64,000 nt of DNA, from NCBI GenBank assembly GCA_020629275.1, contig JAHDDQ010000002.1, forward strand, positions 1 through 64,000, given 5' to 3'. Source of the DNA: Tenacibaculum sp. GTDB lineage: Bacteria; Bacteroidota; Bacteroidia; Flavobacteriales; Flavobacteriaceae. The notes beneath the pieces are model-generated. The model was not told the origin of the DNA. It made no database searches and was given only the letters and a program-made list of their open reading frames with translations. The translations under genes and the position numbers were made by a program. Shown in pieces: positions 42,877 to 53,564 of this stretch. Every line of letters starts with the position of its first letter. The first letter of the stretch is position 1.

Positions 42877-45876
42877 ATGAAAACATATATACAAATTATA
42901 CACCTATTTTTGGCGATAATGTACTTTCAGTTTGGTTTTTCACAAAAAACAACAACACAAAATAAAAGAAAGAGTACACAAGATCTTGTAATAGTTAGTG
43001 AGGAAAATAAAACATTAAGTCTAAACGCAAGTCAGTTATTATCAAATCAAACGATACAATGGCAAGAATCTTTAAATAATAGGGATTGGAATGATATAGA
43101 AGGAGCAGTAGAGAATAATTATGAAGTTACTTTGGTTAATTTACCAAAATATTATCGATCAATTATAAGAGAAGAAAATTGTGGTGAATTTTTTAGATCG
43201 GATATTGTTTCTGTATTTGCTCCAGAACCGACAGATAAATTATTTTGGTCAGACCCTAATACTTGGGAAACTTTAGAAAAGCCAAAAGAAGGTGAAAGAG
43301 TCGTAATCCCGAGTGATAAACACATTTATTTAGATGAAAACACTCCAGATTTAGGAGACTTAATAATTTTAGGAACACTAGAGTTTGAAAGACAAGATTT
43401 ATCTCTTACGGCAAAGAGTATTTTAGTAAATGAAGGAGCATTAATTGTAGGAGAAAATAGAAAACCTTTTATCCATAAGGCTATTATTACATTAAATGAT
43501 ACTGATTTGGAACATAATGTAATGGGACAAATGGGAACACGTGGTATTATTGTTGTTGGTGGTGGAAAATTAGAACTACATGGTAAATCACCAGAAATAG
43601 CTTGGACAAAAATTAATGAACATGCTGAAGACAGAGCTACAAAGCTAATCTTAGCAGAGCAAGCAGATTGGAATGCAGGAGATGAAATCGTATTAGGTCC
43701 TACCGATTTTTATGAAGCAGCCGATGGGAAATCAGTTAGTCAGCGTATGGAAATTACTAATATAAACTTAAAAGAAGTTGATTTAAATACAGCAATAGAA
43801 GCTTTTCATTGGGGAAAATTACAATATGCTACTACAAACGGTATGAGTTTAATTCCAGATGATTTGGTTGGCTCAACAACTGTCCCAAGAGAGTTTTCTT
43901 ATGATATAGATTATAAGAACCCAAATATTTTAGACCAAAGAGCACCAGTAGGGAATTTAACCAGAAATATTGTAGTAAATGCACCTAATGATGAACAATG
44001 GCAAAATGAAGGTTTTGGAGTACATATTATGATTATGCCTTCAGCAATAGCTCATTTAGATGGAGTGGAAATAAAAAGAGGAGGACAAAGAGGAAGAGTG
44101 AGAAGGTATCCGTTCCATTGGCATATGTTAAGTTATAGAGGAACAGAAACTTTAGGAGACGCAACAGGCCAATACATTCAAAATTCTACCATTAATGAAT
44201 CTAAAAATAGAGGGATAGTAGTACATGGTACTAATGGAACTTTGGTTAAAAACAATATTATTTATAATGTTAAGGGGCACGCTATTTTTACAGAGAATGC
44301 TGTAGAGCGGAGAAATACTTTTGAAAAAAACTTAATATTAAAGGTTAGAAATCCAGAAACACAATACGCAATTAAGAAACACGAGCTAGAAGGGTTTAAT
44401 ATTGGTTCTTCAGGCTTCTGGATAAGTAATCCAGATAATATTACCATAAATAATCATGTGGCAGATTCAGAAGGTACGGGGTATTGGATAGCGCTTCCAA
44501 CAAGACCTTTTGGAGAAAGCTCGGAAGTGCTTTATACAGATGGTGAAATAATGAATCCTAAAAGAATGATGTTTGGAGTGTTTGATGATAATACAGCTCA
44601 TACGTGTAGAGGAGACGCTTTACATCATGATCATGGAGAAATAAATGAAGAAGGTAAAGTTGCTGTGGGTAATTTGAAATATTATTTATGGGATTCTACA
44701 GGAAGAGACGTTATTTGGCCAAGAACTACTTGGCAAAGATATTCCATTAGAAATTTTAGCGGTTGGAAAAGTAATTCTGCAATATGGCATCGTGCATCAT
44801 ATGGAAGTACAATTCAACCAGTTTCTGCCGATAATGTAGATATATCCTTTGCAGGCTCTGGAGATAGAGGGTTAGTTATAGGTGGATTAGTAGTAGGTAG
44901 AAGTTTAAACCATGAGCGAAATAGTTCATCATACAACAACCTTTATGTCAGACCAGCTTTTGCTACATATCATCACACATTTAGTATGATGGGTAATATT
45001 ATTGTTAATTTTCCTGCTACGGATGGTAAAAAATCAGGTGCTTTTTCAACGGTAGATTTATATCTACGCCCCGTAGAAAAAGGGCATTGGTTAAGTTTCG
45101 ATAATAGATTAATAAATAGTCACCCAGGGGTAAAACTCACGGCTAGTGAATCAAATACATCGGCATCGGGAGCAGATCCCTTAGATCCTCATTTCAATTT
45201 AGCAGGAGCTATTTGGGACCCACAAGGTATTTGGGGACCTCAAAATAATTATGTAGTTTTCGATAGACCTTTTTATACACATGGGCATCAAGTTGAAATA
45301 ATATTACCCAATACAGAAATTAGTGGAGGGGTTAGTGTTTCAGGTCCTTTTTACGGATTGCAGGATTACGTTGTAAAACACTCTGATGGTACTTCAAGAG
45401 ATTTAGCAGGGAAAAAATTTATAAGATACACTAACGACCTAAATGAAGTTGATTCATTTACATTAAATCAAAATAGTAGTCCTTTGTTACAGAATATGAA
45501 AGATTGTGCAGCTCAAAAAGGAGGTGTATACGAAGTTGATTTTGTAAATCTTGAAGATGTTTATGATGTTGAAGTACGAGCAGATAATTTTTTAACAGAG
45601 AGTGATGAATTGGTAGTAGCGTTTGAATTCAGCGGATCTAAAAATGCAAAAGTATCAAGTAAAATACCTTTTACAAATAAAACAGTTCACGAGTATGTAG
45701 GTGTAAATAGTTTTTTAGAAGTACAAGAATCAGATACAGAGGTATATTGGCAAGATAATGCAAATAATAAAGTTTGGGTTAAAATGAAAGGTGGTAGAAT
45801 GAATAATGATTTTAATTTAATTTTTTGGGAAAAAAATGTCTATCAAAGTTTTACAATAAAAATACAAGAACAATAA
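42877..45876 (+). CDS. Exported G8-domain / beta-helix protein (CEMIP-like)
   Basis: 999 residues with signal peptide (IIHLFLAIMYFQFGFSQ). From about residue 125 there is a G8 domain (LFWSDPNTWETLEKPKEGERV... LGDLIILGTLEF), then a parallel beta-helix region with GTRGIIVVGGGKLELHG, PFHWHMLSYRG, NRGIVVHGTNGTLVKNNIIY and a His-rich HHDHGE segment. This order resembles CEMIP/TMEM2-type proteins that bind or cut hyaluronan. It lacks a recognisable type IX sorting domain; the short gene just upstream has one. A polysaccharide target is inferred. Confidence 0.8.
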   Translation: MKTYIQIIHLFLAIMYFQFGFSQKTTTQNKRKSTQDLVIVSEENKTLSLNASQLLSNQTIQWQESLNNRDWNDIEGAVENNYEVTLVNLPKYYRSIIREENCGEFFRSDIVSVFAPEPTDKLFWSDPNTWETLEKPKEGERVVIPSDKHIYLDENTPDLGDLIILGTLEFERQDLSLTAKSILVNEGALIVGENRKPFIHKAIITLNDTDLEHNVMGQMGTRGIIVVGGGKLELHGKSPEIAWTKINEHAEDRATKLILAEQADWNAGDEIVLGPTDFYEAADGKSVSQRMEITNINLKEVDLNTAIEAFHWGKLQYATTNGMSLIPDDLVGSTTVPREFSYDIDYKNPNILDQRAPVGNLTRNIVVNAPNDEQWQNEGFGVHIMIMPSAIAHLDGVEIKRGGQRGRVRRYPFHWHMLSYRGTETLGDATGQYIQNSTINESKNRGIVVHGTNGTLVKNNIIYNVKGHAIFTENAVERRNTFEKNLILKVRNPETQYAIKKHELEGFNIGSSGFWISNPDNITINNHVADSEGTGYWIALPTRPFGESSEVLYTDGEIMNPKRMMFGVFDDNTAHTCRGDALHHDHGEINEEGKVAVGNLKYYLWDSTGRDVIWPRTTWQRYSIRNFSGWKSNSAIWHRASYGSTIQPVSADNVDISFAGSGDRGLVIGGLVVGRSLNHERNSSSYNNLYVRPAFATYHHTFSMMGNIIVNFPATDGKKSGAFSTVDLYLRPVEKGHWLSFDNRLINSHPGVKLTASESNTSASGADPLDPHFNLAGAIWDPQGIWGPQNNYVVFDRPFYTHGHQVEIILPNTEISGGVSVSGPFYGLQDYVVKHSDGTSRDLAGKKFIRYTNDLNEVDSFTLNQNSSPLLQNMKDCAAQKGGVYEVDFVNLEDVYDVEVRADNFLTESDELVVAFEFSGSKNAKVSSKIPFTNKTVHEYVGVNSFLEVQESDTEVYWQDNANNKVWVKMKGGRMNNDFNLIFWEKNVYQSFTIKIQEQ

Positions 45877-46023
45877 GATTAAATTTTAAAATATGAATAT
45901 TCAAAAAGCATATTCTTGATTGTTATAGTAGTTCAAGTTAAAATATTCTTTTTAAAATATTTAATGTAATTACGTTTCAGTATATAAAAAATGTAAGTGA
46001 TTTTGTTCACTTGTATTTTTTTA

Positions 46024-46926
46024 TTAAAAAAAGATATCTTGTGCTGCTCGAAATGTATTCGCGTGAGCATTTACAATAATTTTTAAATCTTCAGAATACC
46101 CACCGCCCATACTACACATCACAGGAATTGAATGATCGTAGCATGTTTGTAAAACATATCGATCTCGTTCTTTACACCCTTCAATAGAGACACTTAATTT
46201 ACCAAGTTTATCACTTTCTAGGATATCTACACCACACAGATAATAGATAAAGTCAGGTTTTTCTTGTGTAATAAGCTTAGGTAAAGTTTCCTTTAAAATA
46301 TTTAAATAAGCAGTATCAGAAATATGATTCTCTAAATGAATATCTAAGTCAGATTGCTCTTTATGAAATGGATAGTTAGATTTTCCGTGCATAGAGAACG
46401 TAAATACACTAGGATCATTTTGAAAGATTTCAGCTGTTCCATTTCCTTGGTGTACATCTAAATCAATAATTAGAATTTTGTTAGCTAATCCTTTTTTTTG
46501 AATATACTTTGCACCAATTGCCTGATCGTTCAACATGCAAAAACCTTCACCTCTATTGGTAAAAGCATGATGTGTTCCGCCAGCAATATTCATCGCGATC
46601 CCATGTTGAATTGCAAATTCACTAGCTTTCATTGTGCCATCTGCAATTACCATTTCTCTTGCTATTAGTTGTTCTGTAAGCGGAAAGCCTATTTTTCGTT
46701 CTTCTTTCTTAGAAAGTGTGATATTTAGCAAATCGAAGAAATATTCTGGATCATGAACCGAAAAAAAGTGCTTGTTATTAGGGATTTCTGGTTCAAAAAA
46801 ATTTGCCCCAACACAGGTTCCTTCAAAAAGGAGCTGTTGGGGCAATACATCATACTTATCCATTGGAAACCTGTGCTTTTCAGGTAATGGATGATTGTAA
46901 ATAGGATGATAGGCGATTTTTAACAA
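46024..46926 (-). CDS. Histone-deacetylase-family protein (AcuC/HDAC-like)
   Basis: 300 residues with the deacetylase metal site: [35 protein letters not shown] (Asp-x-His) and [17 protein letters not shown] (Asp), plus GGGYSED near the end. Bacterial members deacetylate acetoin-utilisation proteins, polyamines or other acetylated amines. The stop codon of metG overlaps its start by 7 bp, so the two are co-translated. Confidence 0.88.
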   Translation of the reverse strand: MLKIAYHPIYNHPLPEKHRFPMDKYDVLPQQLLFEGTCVGANFFEPEIPNNKHFFSVHDPEYFFDLLNITLSKKEERKIGFPLTEQLIAREMVIADGTMKASEFAIQHGIAMNIAGGTHHAFTNRGEGFCMLNDQAIGAKYIQKKGLANKILIIDLDVHQGNGTAEIFQNDPSVFTFSMHGKSNYPFHKEQSDLDIHLENHISDTAYLNILKETLPKLITQEKPDFIYYLCGVDILESDKLGKLSVSIEGCKERDRYVLQTCYDHSIPVMCSMGGGYSEDLKIIVNAHANTFRAAQDIFF

Positions 46927-48980
46927 ACCTGTCCGCCGTTTTGAATTTCTTGTTGTGGTTCAAGGAAGGCTAATTTACCATCTACAGTATCTGTCATTAA
47001 AATCATTCCTTGACTTTCAACACCGCGAATCTTTCTTGGGGCTAAGTTACATAATACAGTTACTTGTTGTCCGACAATATCTTCTGGTTTAAAACTCTCA
47101 GCAATACCAGAAACGATGGTTCTAACATCTATACCTACATCTACTTTAAGTTTCAATAATTTTTTGGTTTTTGCTACTTTTTCAGCCTCTAAAATAGTAC
47201 CGATACGAATGTCCATTTTAGTAAAATCATCGAATTCAATAGTGTCTTTCTGTGGTTCTACTGTTTTGTTAGCAGCTTCATTAGCTTTTTTAGTAGCCTC
47301 TAACTTTTCCAATTGTATTTCGATAATTTTATCCTCAATTTTAGAAAATAATAATTCAGCTTTTCCTTCTTGTATTTTATGATCGGCAGCTAATAAAACA
47401 TCTTTTTCAGAAACTTCATTCCAGGTTAAACTACCGTCAATATTTAAGATTTGTTTTAGTTTAGCAGAAGTAAACGGTAAAAAAGGTTCACTTAAAACAG
47501 ATAATGCAGTAGCTATTTGTAAAGCAACATACATGATCGTTTTTACACGTTCCTCATCTTCTTTAATAAGTTTCCAAGGCTCTTCATCTGCCAAATATTT
47601 ATTCCCTAAACGGGCAACATTCATTAATTCCTGTGAAGCTTCTCTAAAACGATAACGTTCAATAGATTTAGCAATAACATTAGGAAACTGTTGTAATTGT
47701 TCTAAAACGTCTTCATCTAATTCAGTAAAATCGTTAGGAGTAGGAATAACTCCGTTATAATATTTATTAGTTAATACTGCAACTCTATTAATAAAATTAC
47801 CAAAAATAGCAACTAATTCATTGTTGTTTTTTGCCTGAAAGTCCTTCCATGTAAAATCATTATCCTTACTTTCAGGAGCGTTTGCTGTTAAGGTATAACG
47901 TAAAACATCTTGTTGATTAGGAAACTCTTCTAGGTATTCATGTAACCAAACTGCCCAGTTTTTAGATGTTGATAATTTATTTCCTTCTAAATTTAAAAAC
48001 TCGTTAGCAGGTACATTTTCTGGTAAAATAAAATCACCATGGGCCTTTAACATTGAAGGGAATATAATACAATGAAATACAATATTATCTTTACCAATAA
48101 AGTGTACTAATTTTGTGTTCTCGTCTTTCCAATAATCTTCCCAGTTTTTACCTTCACGGGCTGCCCATTCTTTAGTAGCGGAAATATAGCCAATAGGTGC
48201 ATCGAACCAAACATACAAAACTTTTCCATCAGCACCTTCTACAGGAACAGGAATCCCCCAATCTAAATCACGAGTTACTGCTCTTGGGCGTAAACCATCA
48301 TCAATCCAAGATTTTACCTGCCCTAAAACATTAGGCTTCCAATCTTTTTTATGTCCTTCTAAAATCCATTTTCTTAAGAAATCTTCATGTTTATCTAAAG
48401 GTAAAAACCAGTGCTTTGTTTTCTTTAATGTTGGTATATTTCCAGTAATGGCCGATTTAGGATTAATTAAATCTGTTGCATTATGGCTAGTTCCACATTT
48501 TTCACATTGATCTCCATAACTTTCCTCATTTCCACACTTAGGGCATGTGCCAATAACAAAACGATCTGCTAAGTATTGATTAGCCTCTGCATCGTATAAT
48601 TGTTCAGAAACTTCTTCTATAAACTCACCATCATTATACATTTTAGTAAAGAACTCCGAAGCAGTTTTATGATGGATTTTGGCAGAAGTACGTGAATAAT
48701 TGTCAAATGAAATACCAAAGTCTTCAAAAGATTGTTTAATAATTGTATGATATTTATCAATAATATCCTGAGGACTTATGCCTTCTTTTTTAGCGCGCAT
48801 TGGTATTGCAGCACCATGCTCATCCGATCCACAGATGTAAGCAACATCATTACCAGTTAATCGTAAAAAACGCGCATAAATATCACCAGGCACATAAACT
48901 CCTGCTAAATGACCAATATGAATTGGGCCATTAGTATAAGGTAACGCAGCTGTAATAGTATATCTTTTTGAAGAACTCAT
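46920..48980 (-). CDS. metG: Methionyl-tRNA synthetase
   Basis: 686 residues. Charges tRNA-Met. Class I motifs PIHIGHLAG (HIGH) near residue 20 and [10 protein letters not shown] (KMSKS equivalent) near 335; zinc knuckle [19 protein letters not shown]-terminal tRNA-binding OB domain ([17 protein letters not shown]) from about 575. Full length for the dimeric bacterial type. Ordinary chromosomal gene, though it is the enzyme that would have to recognise the permuted tRNA-Met-like RNA of this window. Confidence 0.96.
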   Translation of the reverse strand: MSSSKRYTITAALPYTNGPIHIGHLAGVYVPGDIYARFLRLTGNDVAYICGSDEHGAAIPMRAKKEGISPQDIIDKYHTIIKQSFEDFGISFDNYSRTSAKIHHKTASEFFTKMYNDGEFIEEVSEQLYDAEANQYLADRFVIGTCPKCGNEESYGDQCEKCGTSHNATDLINPKSAITGNIPTLKKTKHWFLPLDKHEDFLRKWILEGHKKDWKPNVLGQVKSWIDDGLRPRAVTRDLDWGIPVPVEGADGKVLYVWFDAPIGYISATKEWAAREGKNWEDYWKDENTKLVHFIGKDNIVFHCIIFPSMLKAHGDFILPENVPANEFLNLEGNKLSTSKNWAVWLHEYLEEFPNQQDVLRYTLTANAPESKDNDFTWKDFQAKNNNELVAIFGNFINRVAVLTNKYYNGVIPTPNDFTELDEDVLEQLQQFPNVIAKSIERYRFREASQELMNVARLGNKYLADEEPWKLIKEDEERVKTIMYVALQIATALSVLSEPFLPFTSAKLKQILNIDGSLTWNEVSEKDVLLAADHKIQEGKAELLFSKIEDKIIEIQLEKLEATKKANEAANKTVEPQKDTIEFDDFTKMDIRIGTILEAEKVAKTKKLLKLKVDVGIDVRTIVSGIAESFKPEDIVGQQVTVLCNLAPRKIRGVESQGMILMTDTVDGKLAFLEPQQEIQNGGQVC

Positions 48981-49089
48981 TTACTTGTATTTTTGAAACC
49001 ACAAAAGTACAAAACCCGCTTATATTTTGTTACTTTTACGAGAATTAGATTTTCCTAATTATTGGTATAACGTATTATAAGATTTAATT

Positions 49090-50073
49090 TTGAAGCAACT
49101 ATTTATACAATTATTTATTTTTTTATTTTCTACATCGATTTTTTCGCAAGCAAAACCTATGGAATTAATAACACCGCCGTATTTGAAAAAAGGAGATACT
49201 ATTGCTATGGTAGCTCCAGCTGGAATTTTAAAAAATAGGAAACGTGTTATGGATGCTGCTAAGAATTTAGTAGAAAGTTGGGGCTTGAAAGTAGTTTATG
49301 GAAAGCATATGTTTAGTAAGTCACATCATTTTGCTGGAACTGATGAACAGCGATGTCAAGATTTTCAAGATGCTTTAGATAATCCTAATATTAAAGCAAT
49401 ATGGAGTGGAAGAGGCGGATATGGTTCTGTTAGGATTTTAGATAAACTAGATTTTTCAAAATTTAAAAAACAGCCAAAATGGATAATTGGATATTCCGAT
49501 ATTACTGCTTTTCACAGTCATATCCATAATTTAGGTGTAGAAACACTTCATGCAATGATGGGATCGAGTATGCAAGATAAACCAGAAACTATTGCAGAGA
49601 CAATAAATACATTTAAAAAAGCATTATTTGGTAAAGAATTAAATTACACAATAAAAACGTCAAAGAGTAATACTAAAGGGAAGGCAACTGGAGAATTAGT
49701 TGGAGGGAATATAGCCATTCTAGCTTCCTTACTAGGATCTAAAAGTCAAATATCAACAGAAGATAAAATTTTATTTATTGAAGAAATAGGCGAGTATAAA
49801 TACTCAATAGATAGAATGTTACAGAGTTTAAAAAGAGCTGGGTATTTTTCAAAGGTTAAAGGTGTAATTGTTGGTGATATGACTAAGATAAAGAAAAATA
49901 CAACACCTTGGGGAAGTTCTATTGAACAATTGATTTTAGATATTTTACCTAAAGATATTCCTATATTGTTTAATTTTCCTGCAGGACATGAGCCAGATAA
50001 TAGAGCATTGATTTTAGGAAGGAAAGTAGTGTTGAATATAGAGAATAAATATTCTTCAATTATTTTCAATTAG
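49090..50073 (+). CDS. LD-carboxypeptidase (S66/MccF family), exported
   Basis: 327 residues. Starts at TTG, which yields a signal peptide (LFIQLFIFLFSTSIFSQ); the next ATG at 49159 would lose it. Family motifs: IAMVAPAG, SGRGGYGSVRIL with GYSDITAFH (Ser nucleophile region) and FIEEIGEYKYSIDRML (Glu); catalytic His in FNFPAGHEPDN. Cuts the L,D bond in murein tetrapeptides during recycling. Confidence 0.87.
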   Translation: MKQLFIQLFIFLFSTSIFSQAKPMELITPPYLKKGDTIAMVAPAGILKNRKRVMDAAKNLVESWGLKVVYGKHMFSKSHHFAGTDEQRCQDFQDALDNPNIKAIWSGRGGYGSVRILDKLDFSKFKKQPKWIIGYSDITAFHSHIHNLGVETLHAMMGSSMQDKPETIAETINTFKKALFGKELNYTIKTSKSNTKGKATGELVGGNIAILASLLGSKSQISTEDKILFIEEIGEYKYSIDRMLQSLKRAGYFSKVKGVIVGDMTKIKKNTTPWGSSIEQLILDILPKDIPILFNFPAGHEPDNRALILGRKVVLNIENKYSSIIFN

Positions 50074-50099
50074 GCATACAACAATAAACCTAAGGTAAA

Positions 50100-50459
50100 A
50101 TGGCAATCCATAATGATCTTGGAAATAGAGGAGAAGAGCTCGCTGTAGCTTATCTTATAAAAAAAGGGTATTCGATTCTTGAAAGGAATTATCGATTTAG
50201 AAAATCTGAAATAGATATTGTTGCGAAGAAAAATGAAGTACTAATTGCTGTGGAGGTTAAAACAAGATCTTCAAACTATTTTGGTAACCCAGAAGATTTC
50301 ATTAATAAGAAAAAAATACAATTACTCATTTACGGAATGGATAATTATATTCATGAACATGATCTGGATATTGAAGTTCAGTTTGATATTATCTCTGTTT
50401 TAAAAGAAAAAGAAACTTACAAAATTGAGCATATAGAAGATGCTTTTTTATTTTTCTAA
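50100..50459 (+). CDS. YraN/UPF0102 family endonuclease-fold protein
   Basis: 119 residues with the restriction-endonuclease-like core: NRGEELAVAYLIKKGY, then SEIDIVAKKNEVLIAVEVKTR (Asp, Glu-x-Lys). Function in the cell is not established. Followed by a terminator hairpin shared with the convergent GG-leader gene. Confidence 0.88.
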   Translation: MAIHNDLGNRGEELAVAYLIKKGYSILERNYRFRKSEIDIVAKKNEVLIAVEVKTRSSNYFGNPEDFINKKKIQLLIYGMDNYIHEHDLDIEVQFDIISVLKEKETYKIEHIEDAFLFF

Positions 50460-50462
50460 AAA

Positions 50463-50485
50463 AAGCGAGTTTAAAAAACTCGCTT
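50463..50485. terminator. Bidirectional terminator
   Basis: AAGCGAGTTT/AAACTCGCTT with a 3-nt loop, between the convergent yraN-type and GG-leader genes; A-rich on the left and moderately T-rich on the right. Confidence 0.8.
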
Positions 50486-50491
50486 AATTGT

Positions 50492-50662
50492 TTAACAACC
50501 TTTTTGTCTCATGCATGCATCAAACTGATCGTAATCTGAGAGATAAGCTATATTACACACATCAAACATAATTTCGCAAGGAACTCCTCCTCCATTAATA
50601 GATTGTAATTTGTTTTTCTCTAGTGTTTTTACACCATCTAAATTTAAAATACTCTTTAACAT
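50492..50662 (-). CDS. GG-leader peptide (56 aa), MLKxIL family
   Basis: Frame MLKSILNLDGVKTLEKNKLQ, continuing SINGGG, then a 30-residue core with four cysteines (VPCEIMF, VCNIAY, DACMRQ and a terminal GC). The leader is a close relative of the peptide at 12080 and ends in a double glycine as used by C39-type peptidase exporters. Four cysteines with a C-terminal Cys suggest disulfide-bonded or cyclised product. It has its own terminator and no exporter beside it. Function unknown. Confidence 0.65.
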   Translation of the reverse strand: MLKSILNLDGVKTLEKNKLQSINGGGVPCEIMFDVCNIAYLSDYDQFDACMRQKGC

Positions 50663-50752
50663 AATTTATTAATTTTCATTTATCTAAAAATAGTAATAAT
50701 TAGTTCTTTAAAATAAGAAGAGAAGTTAAAATGATGTTAAGAATTGGTTTTA

Positions 50753-51253
50753 TTATTCGTGAGTCTCAAAAATATTTTCTAAAGCCTCTTTTAAATCACT
50801 GAATTTTGATTGTTTTGTGCCACTATCTATGTAAGTAAACAATCCATTTTTATCAATAATAAAATAAGAAGGATATACTTGTTTTTTATTAAACACTTCA
50901 CTTACATCCATTGCAGAATAAGCTGTTTTAAACTTGAGTTTTTTATGACTAAGGAATGTTTTTAATACTTCTTTTCGTTCTAAAGCAGGAGCAATAAACA
51001 AAATATCATTTCTGTTTTCATACTCATCAACTAATTTATTGAGTAGCGGAATATCAGTTAAGCATGGTAAACAGGAAGTAAACCAAAACTTAAAAACGAC
51101 AATCTTATTAAGAATGTCGTTTTTAGTAAGCTTACTACCGTCGGTAAGCCATAGTTTAAATTCTGGAATAGTATCTCCTATTTTATAATTCTCTTGACTA
51201 AAAGAGGTAAAACTTGTAAAGAGAAATAGTATTCCAAGAAATAAGTATTTCAT
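50753..51253 (-). CDS. TlpA-like thioredoxin-fold protein, exported
   Basis: 166 residues with signal peptide (LFLGILFLFTSFTSFSQ) and redox motif FWFTSCLPCLTDI (C-x-x-C) near residue 58. Periplasmic thiol reductase. Three bp after the larger TlpA-like gene, so they form one operon. Confidence 0.88.
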   Translation of the reverse strand: MKYLFLGILFLFTSFTSFSQENYKIGDTIPEFKLWLTDGSKLTKNDILNKIVVFKFWFTSCLPCLTDIPLLNKLVDEYENRNDILFIAPALERKEVLKTFLSHKKLKFKTAYSAMDVSEVFNKKQVYPSYFIIDKNGLFTYIDSGTKQSKFSDLKEALENIFETHE

Positions 51254-51256
51254 TGG

Positions 51257-52648
51257 TTATTTTTCAGCAGTTGCGTTCTGAAAGAAATCTTTTACATCTT
51301 CTATAGTATTTGGTACAGCAACTATTTTTTTATCTTTATCTAATATAAAGTAAGTAGGAGTTGCTTCAATTCTGTACGTCTGCACTGTTTCGTTTTTAAA
51401 TCTGAACTCAGGGTGTGTACCTTTAACATTGTGCCAATTATAAAGTTTATTTTTTGCCCAAGAATCAAAATCTAAACTATTCTTTTCTTCAATAGCAAAA
51501 CCAATAACAGAAGTCGTTTTGAATTCTTTCATAAATTCATGTACTTCAGGAATTTCATTTACACAGTGTCCACATTGCGTACTCCAGAAGATTAATAAAT
51601 AGTTTTCACCGTCATTTAATGTTGCTAGTGATAAATCTTTTCCATCTTCTTTCCATGAAAAATCTGGAGCTACTCTTCCTACAGAAGCATTTAACTCACC
51701 TAATTTCTCATTTTTAAATTTCTCACTCTGTAAATCTTGAGGTAATTTGCTGTAGTATTTATCGAAAGCTGCATCTACAATTTCCGAGTTTCTAGCATTA
51801 GTAAAGCGAGTGATTAAATACTCTAATACTTCCTTTTTTACTTTATCACCCTTAATAATTTTCATTAACTTATCAACAGATTCTTGATACAGTTTTTGTT
51901 GTAACGCTTGTTTTTCTGCAATGTTTAAGTAGAAAACATAATTGGTTACCTTATCAATTATAAAAGAAGAGTTGTATAATACTTTGTCAGAAAAGTCTAC
52001 ATTTTTAAAAAAAGAACTAATCACATGTTCAAGGTATTCTTGAGTATTATCAAAAGCAGAAGAAGCATTAGGAGCTTTAGATGCTTTAATAAATGTATTC
52101 ACCAACATTCCTTCTGATTTTCCTTCATAAATATCCTGCATATCTTCTTGAGCGTTAACCGCTTTTTTATAAGCTTTTTTAGTTTTTTTAGCATCGTTTT
52201 TCAAGTATTCAACTTGTAAAGAATCAATGGTATGTTGTGTAAGTGCTAATGCTTCAGAATATTCTCGGAAAATTTTATTTTCTCTAGATTTTAAGAAAAA
52301 AACTGTTTCTTCTGGGTATTGAGGCTCGAAAATAAACTCAACGTTTTCTTTATTAAAGAAAAAATCAATAAAACCAGCACCACTATTTCTGTAGGTAACT
52401 CTATAAGATCCTGTTGGTGCATCTTCAGGTAGGCTTAACTCAAATCGACCTACTTTTTGAGTACCCCCACCGATATTTACATCTTCAAACTGAATGGTTG
52501 AGTTACTAATGAACTTTTGTTTTGCGCCTTCAATTCTATATAAGATAACCCAGTCACTTTCTTCTGGTGGAGTCATAGTCCCTTTTACAGAAAATTGGGC
52601 ATTAGCAATCGATGTTACAAATATTAATATAGTAAGTATTTTTTTCAT
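51257..52648 (-). CDS. TlpA-like disulfide reductase with N-terminal DUF4369-type domain
   Basis: 463 residues: signal peptide (ILTILIFVTSIANAQ), a beta-sandwich N-terminal domain (residues about 20-115), a long helical linker and a C-terminal thioredoxin domain with WSTQCGHCVNEI (CGHC) near residue 358 and cis-Pro in IEATPTYF. Typical Bacteroidota architecture for outer-periplasm thiol chemistry. Operon with the smaller TlpA-like gene. Confidence 0.88.
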   Translation of the reverse strand: MKKILTILIFVTSIANAQFSVKGTMTPPEESDWVILYRIEGAKQKFISNSTIQFEDVNIGGGTQKVGRFELSLPEDAPTGSYRVTYRNSGAGFIDFFFNKENVEFIFEPQYPEETVFFLKSRENKIFREYSEALALTQHTIDSLQVEYLKNDAKKTKKAYKKAVNAQEDMQDIYEGKSEGMLVNTFIKASKAPNASSAFDNTQEYLEHVISSFFKNVDFSDKVLYNSSFIIDKVTNYVFYLNIAEKQALQQKLYQESVDKLMKIIKGDKVKKEVLEYLITRFTNARNSEIVDAAFDKYYSKLPQDLQSEKFKNEKLGELNASVGRVAPDFSWKEDGKDLSLATLNDGENYLLIFWSTQCGHCVNEIPEVHEFMKEFKTTSVIGFAIEEKNSLDFDSWAKNKLYNWHNVKGTHPEFRFKNETVQTYRIEATPTYFILDKDKKIVAVPNTIEDVKDFFQNATAEK

Positions 52649-52769
52649 CGTTAATAAGGGATTTATTTAATATTCTGTTTATGTTCTGGTTACCATTATT
52701 CAATAAGCATACCAAAATTACTATTTCTTATTTAATTTGAGTACTTTACACTAAATTTTCTTTAGTGTA

Positions 52770-53564
52770 ATGAAACTCAAAAATAAAATAGTTTGGATTA
52801 CTGGAGCGTCCTCTGGTATAGGAAAATCCCTAGCAATTCAACTTTCAAGCCAAAATACAAAATTAATATTATCTTCAAGAAATGAAAGTGCTTTAAATGA
52901 TGTAAAGGAATTATGTGCTTATAAAAGCAATATTGAAGTACTGCCGTTAGATTTGGAAAATTATGAGAGTTTGCCAGAAAAAGTGGTTGAAGCATTACGC
53001 CTATTTGGAGATATAGATATTCTAATAAATAACGGTGGTATTAGTCAACGATCTTTAGCAGTAGAAACCAGTATAGCTGTAGATGAGCGTTTAATGACTG
53101 TAAATTATTTAGGAACTGTTGCGTTAACAAAGGCTTTACTACCATATTTTATTTCCAAAAAGCGAGGACATTTTGTGGTTACTACGAGTATAGTAGGTAA
53201 GATAGGAACACCATTAAGATCGAGTTATGCTGCGGCTAAACATGCTTTACATGGTTTTTTTGATAGTTTAAGAGCAGAAATTCATGATTATAATATTAAA
53301 GTTACGTTGGTTTGTCCTGGATTTGTAACTACAAATGTTTCTAAAAATGCACTTACTGGAGATGGAAGTGCTCAAGAGGTAATGGACAAAGCGACTGCAA
53401 ACGGAATACATCCTGATAGATTTGCTACGTTAATGATTAAAGCTATAGAAGGAAAAAAAGAAGAAGTATATATAGCAGGTGCTAAAGAAAAATTAGGAGT
53501 TTATGCAAAACGGTTTTATCCAAAATTACTTTCTAAAATGTTACGTAAGCTAAGTGTTACTTAA
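52770..53564 (+). CDS. Short-chain dehydrogenase/reductase
   Basis: 264 residues. NAD(P)-binding ITGASSGIGKSLA, NNGGISQRS, catalytic Ser in TTSIVGKIG, YAAAKHA (Tyr-x3-Lys) and VCPGFVTTN. Classical SDR; substrate unknown. Its end overlaps the convergent gene at 53557 by 8 bp. Confidence 0.92.
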   Translation: MKLKNKIVWITGASSGIGKSLAIQLSSQNTKLILSSRNESALNDVKELCAYKSNIEVLPLDLENYESLPEKVVEALRLFGDIDILINNGGISQRSLAVETSIAVDERLMTVNYLGTVALTKALLPYFISKKRGHFVVTTSIVGKIGTPLRSSYAAAKHALHGFFDSLRAEIHDYNIKVTLVCPGFVTTNVSKNALTGDGSAQEVMDKATANGIHPDRFATLMIKAIEGKKEEVYIAGAKEKLGVYAKRFYPKLLSKMLRKLSVT

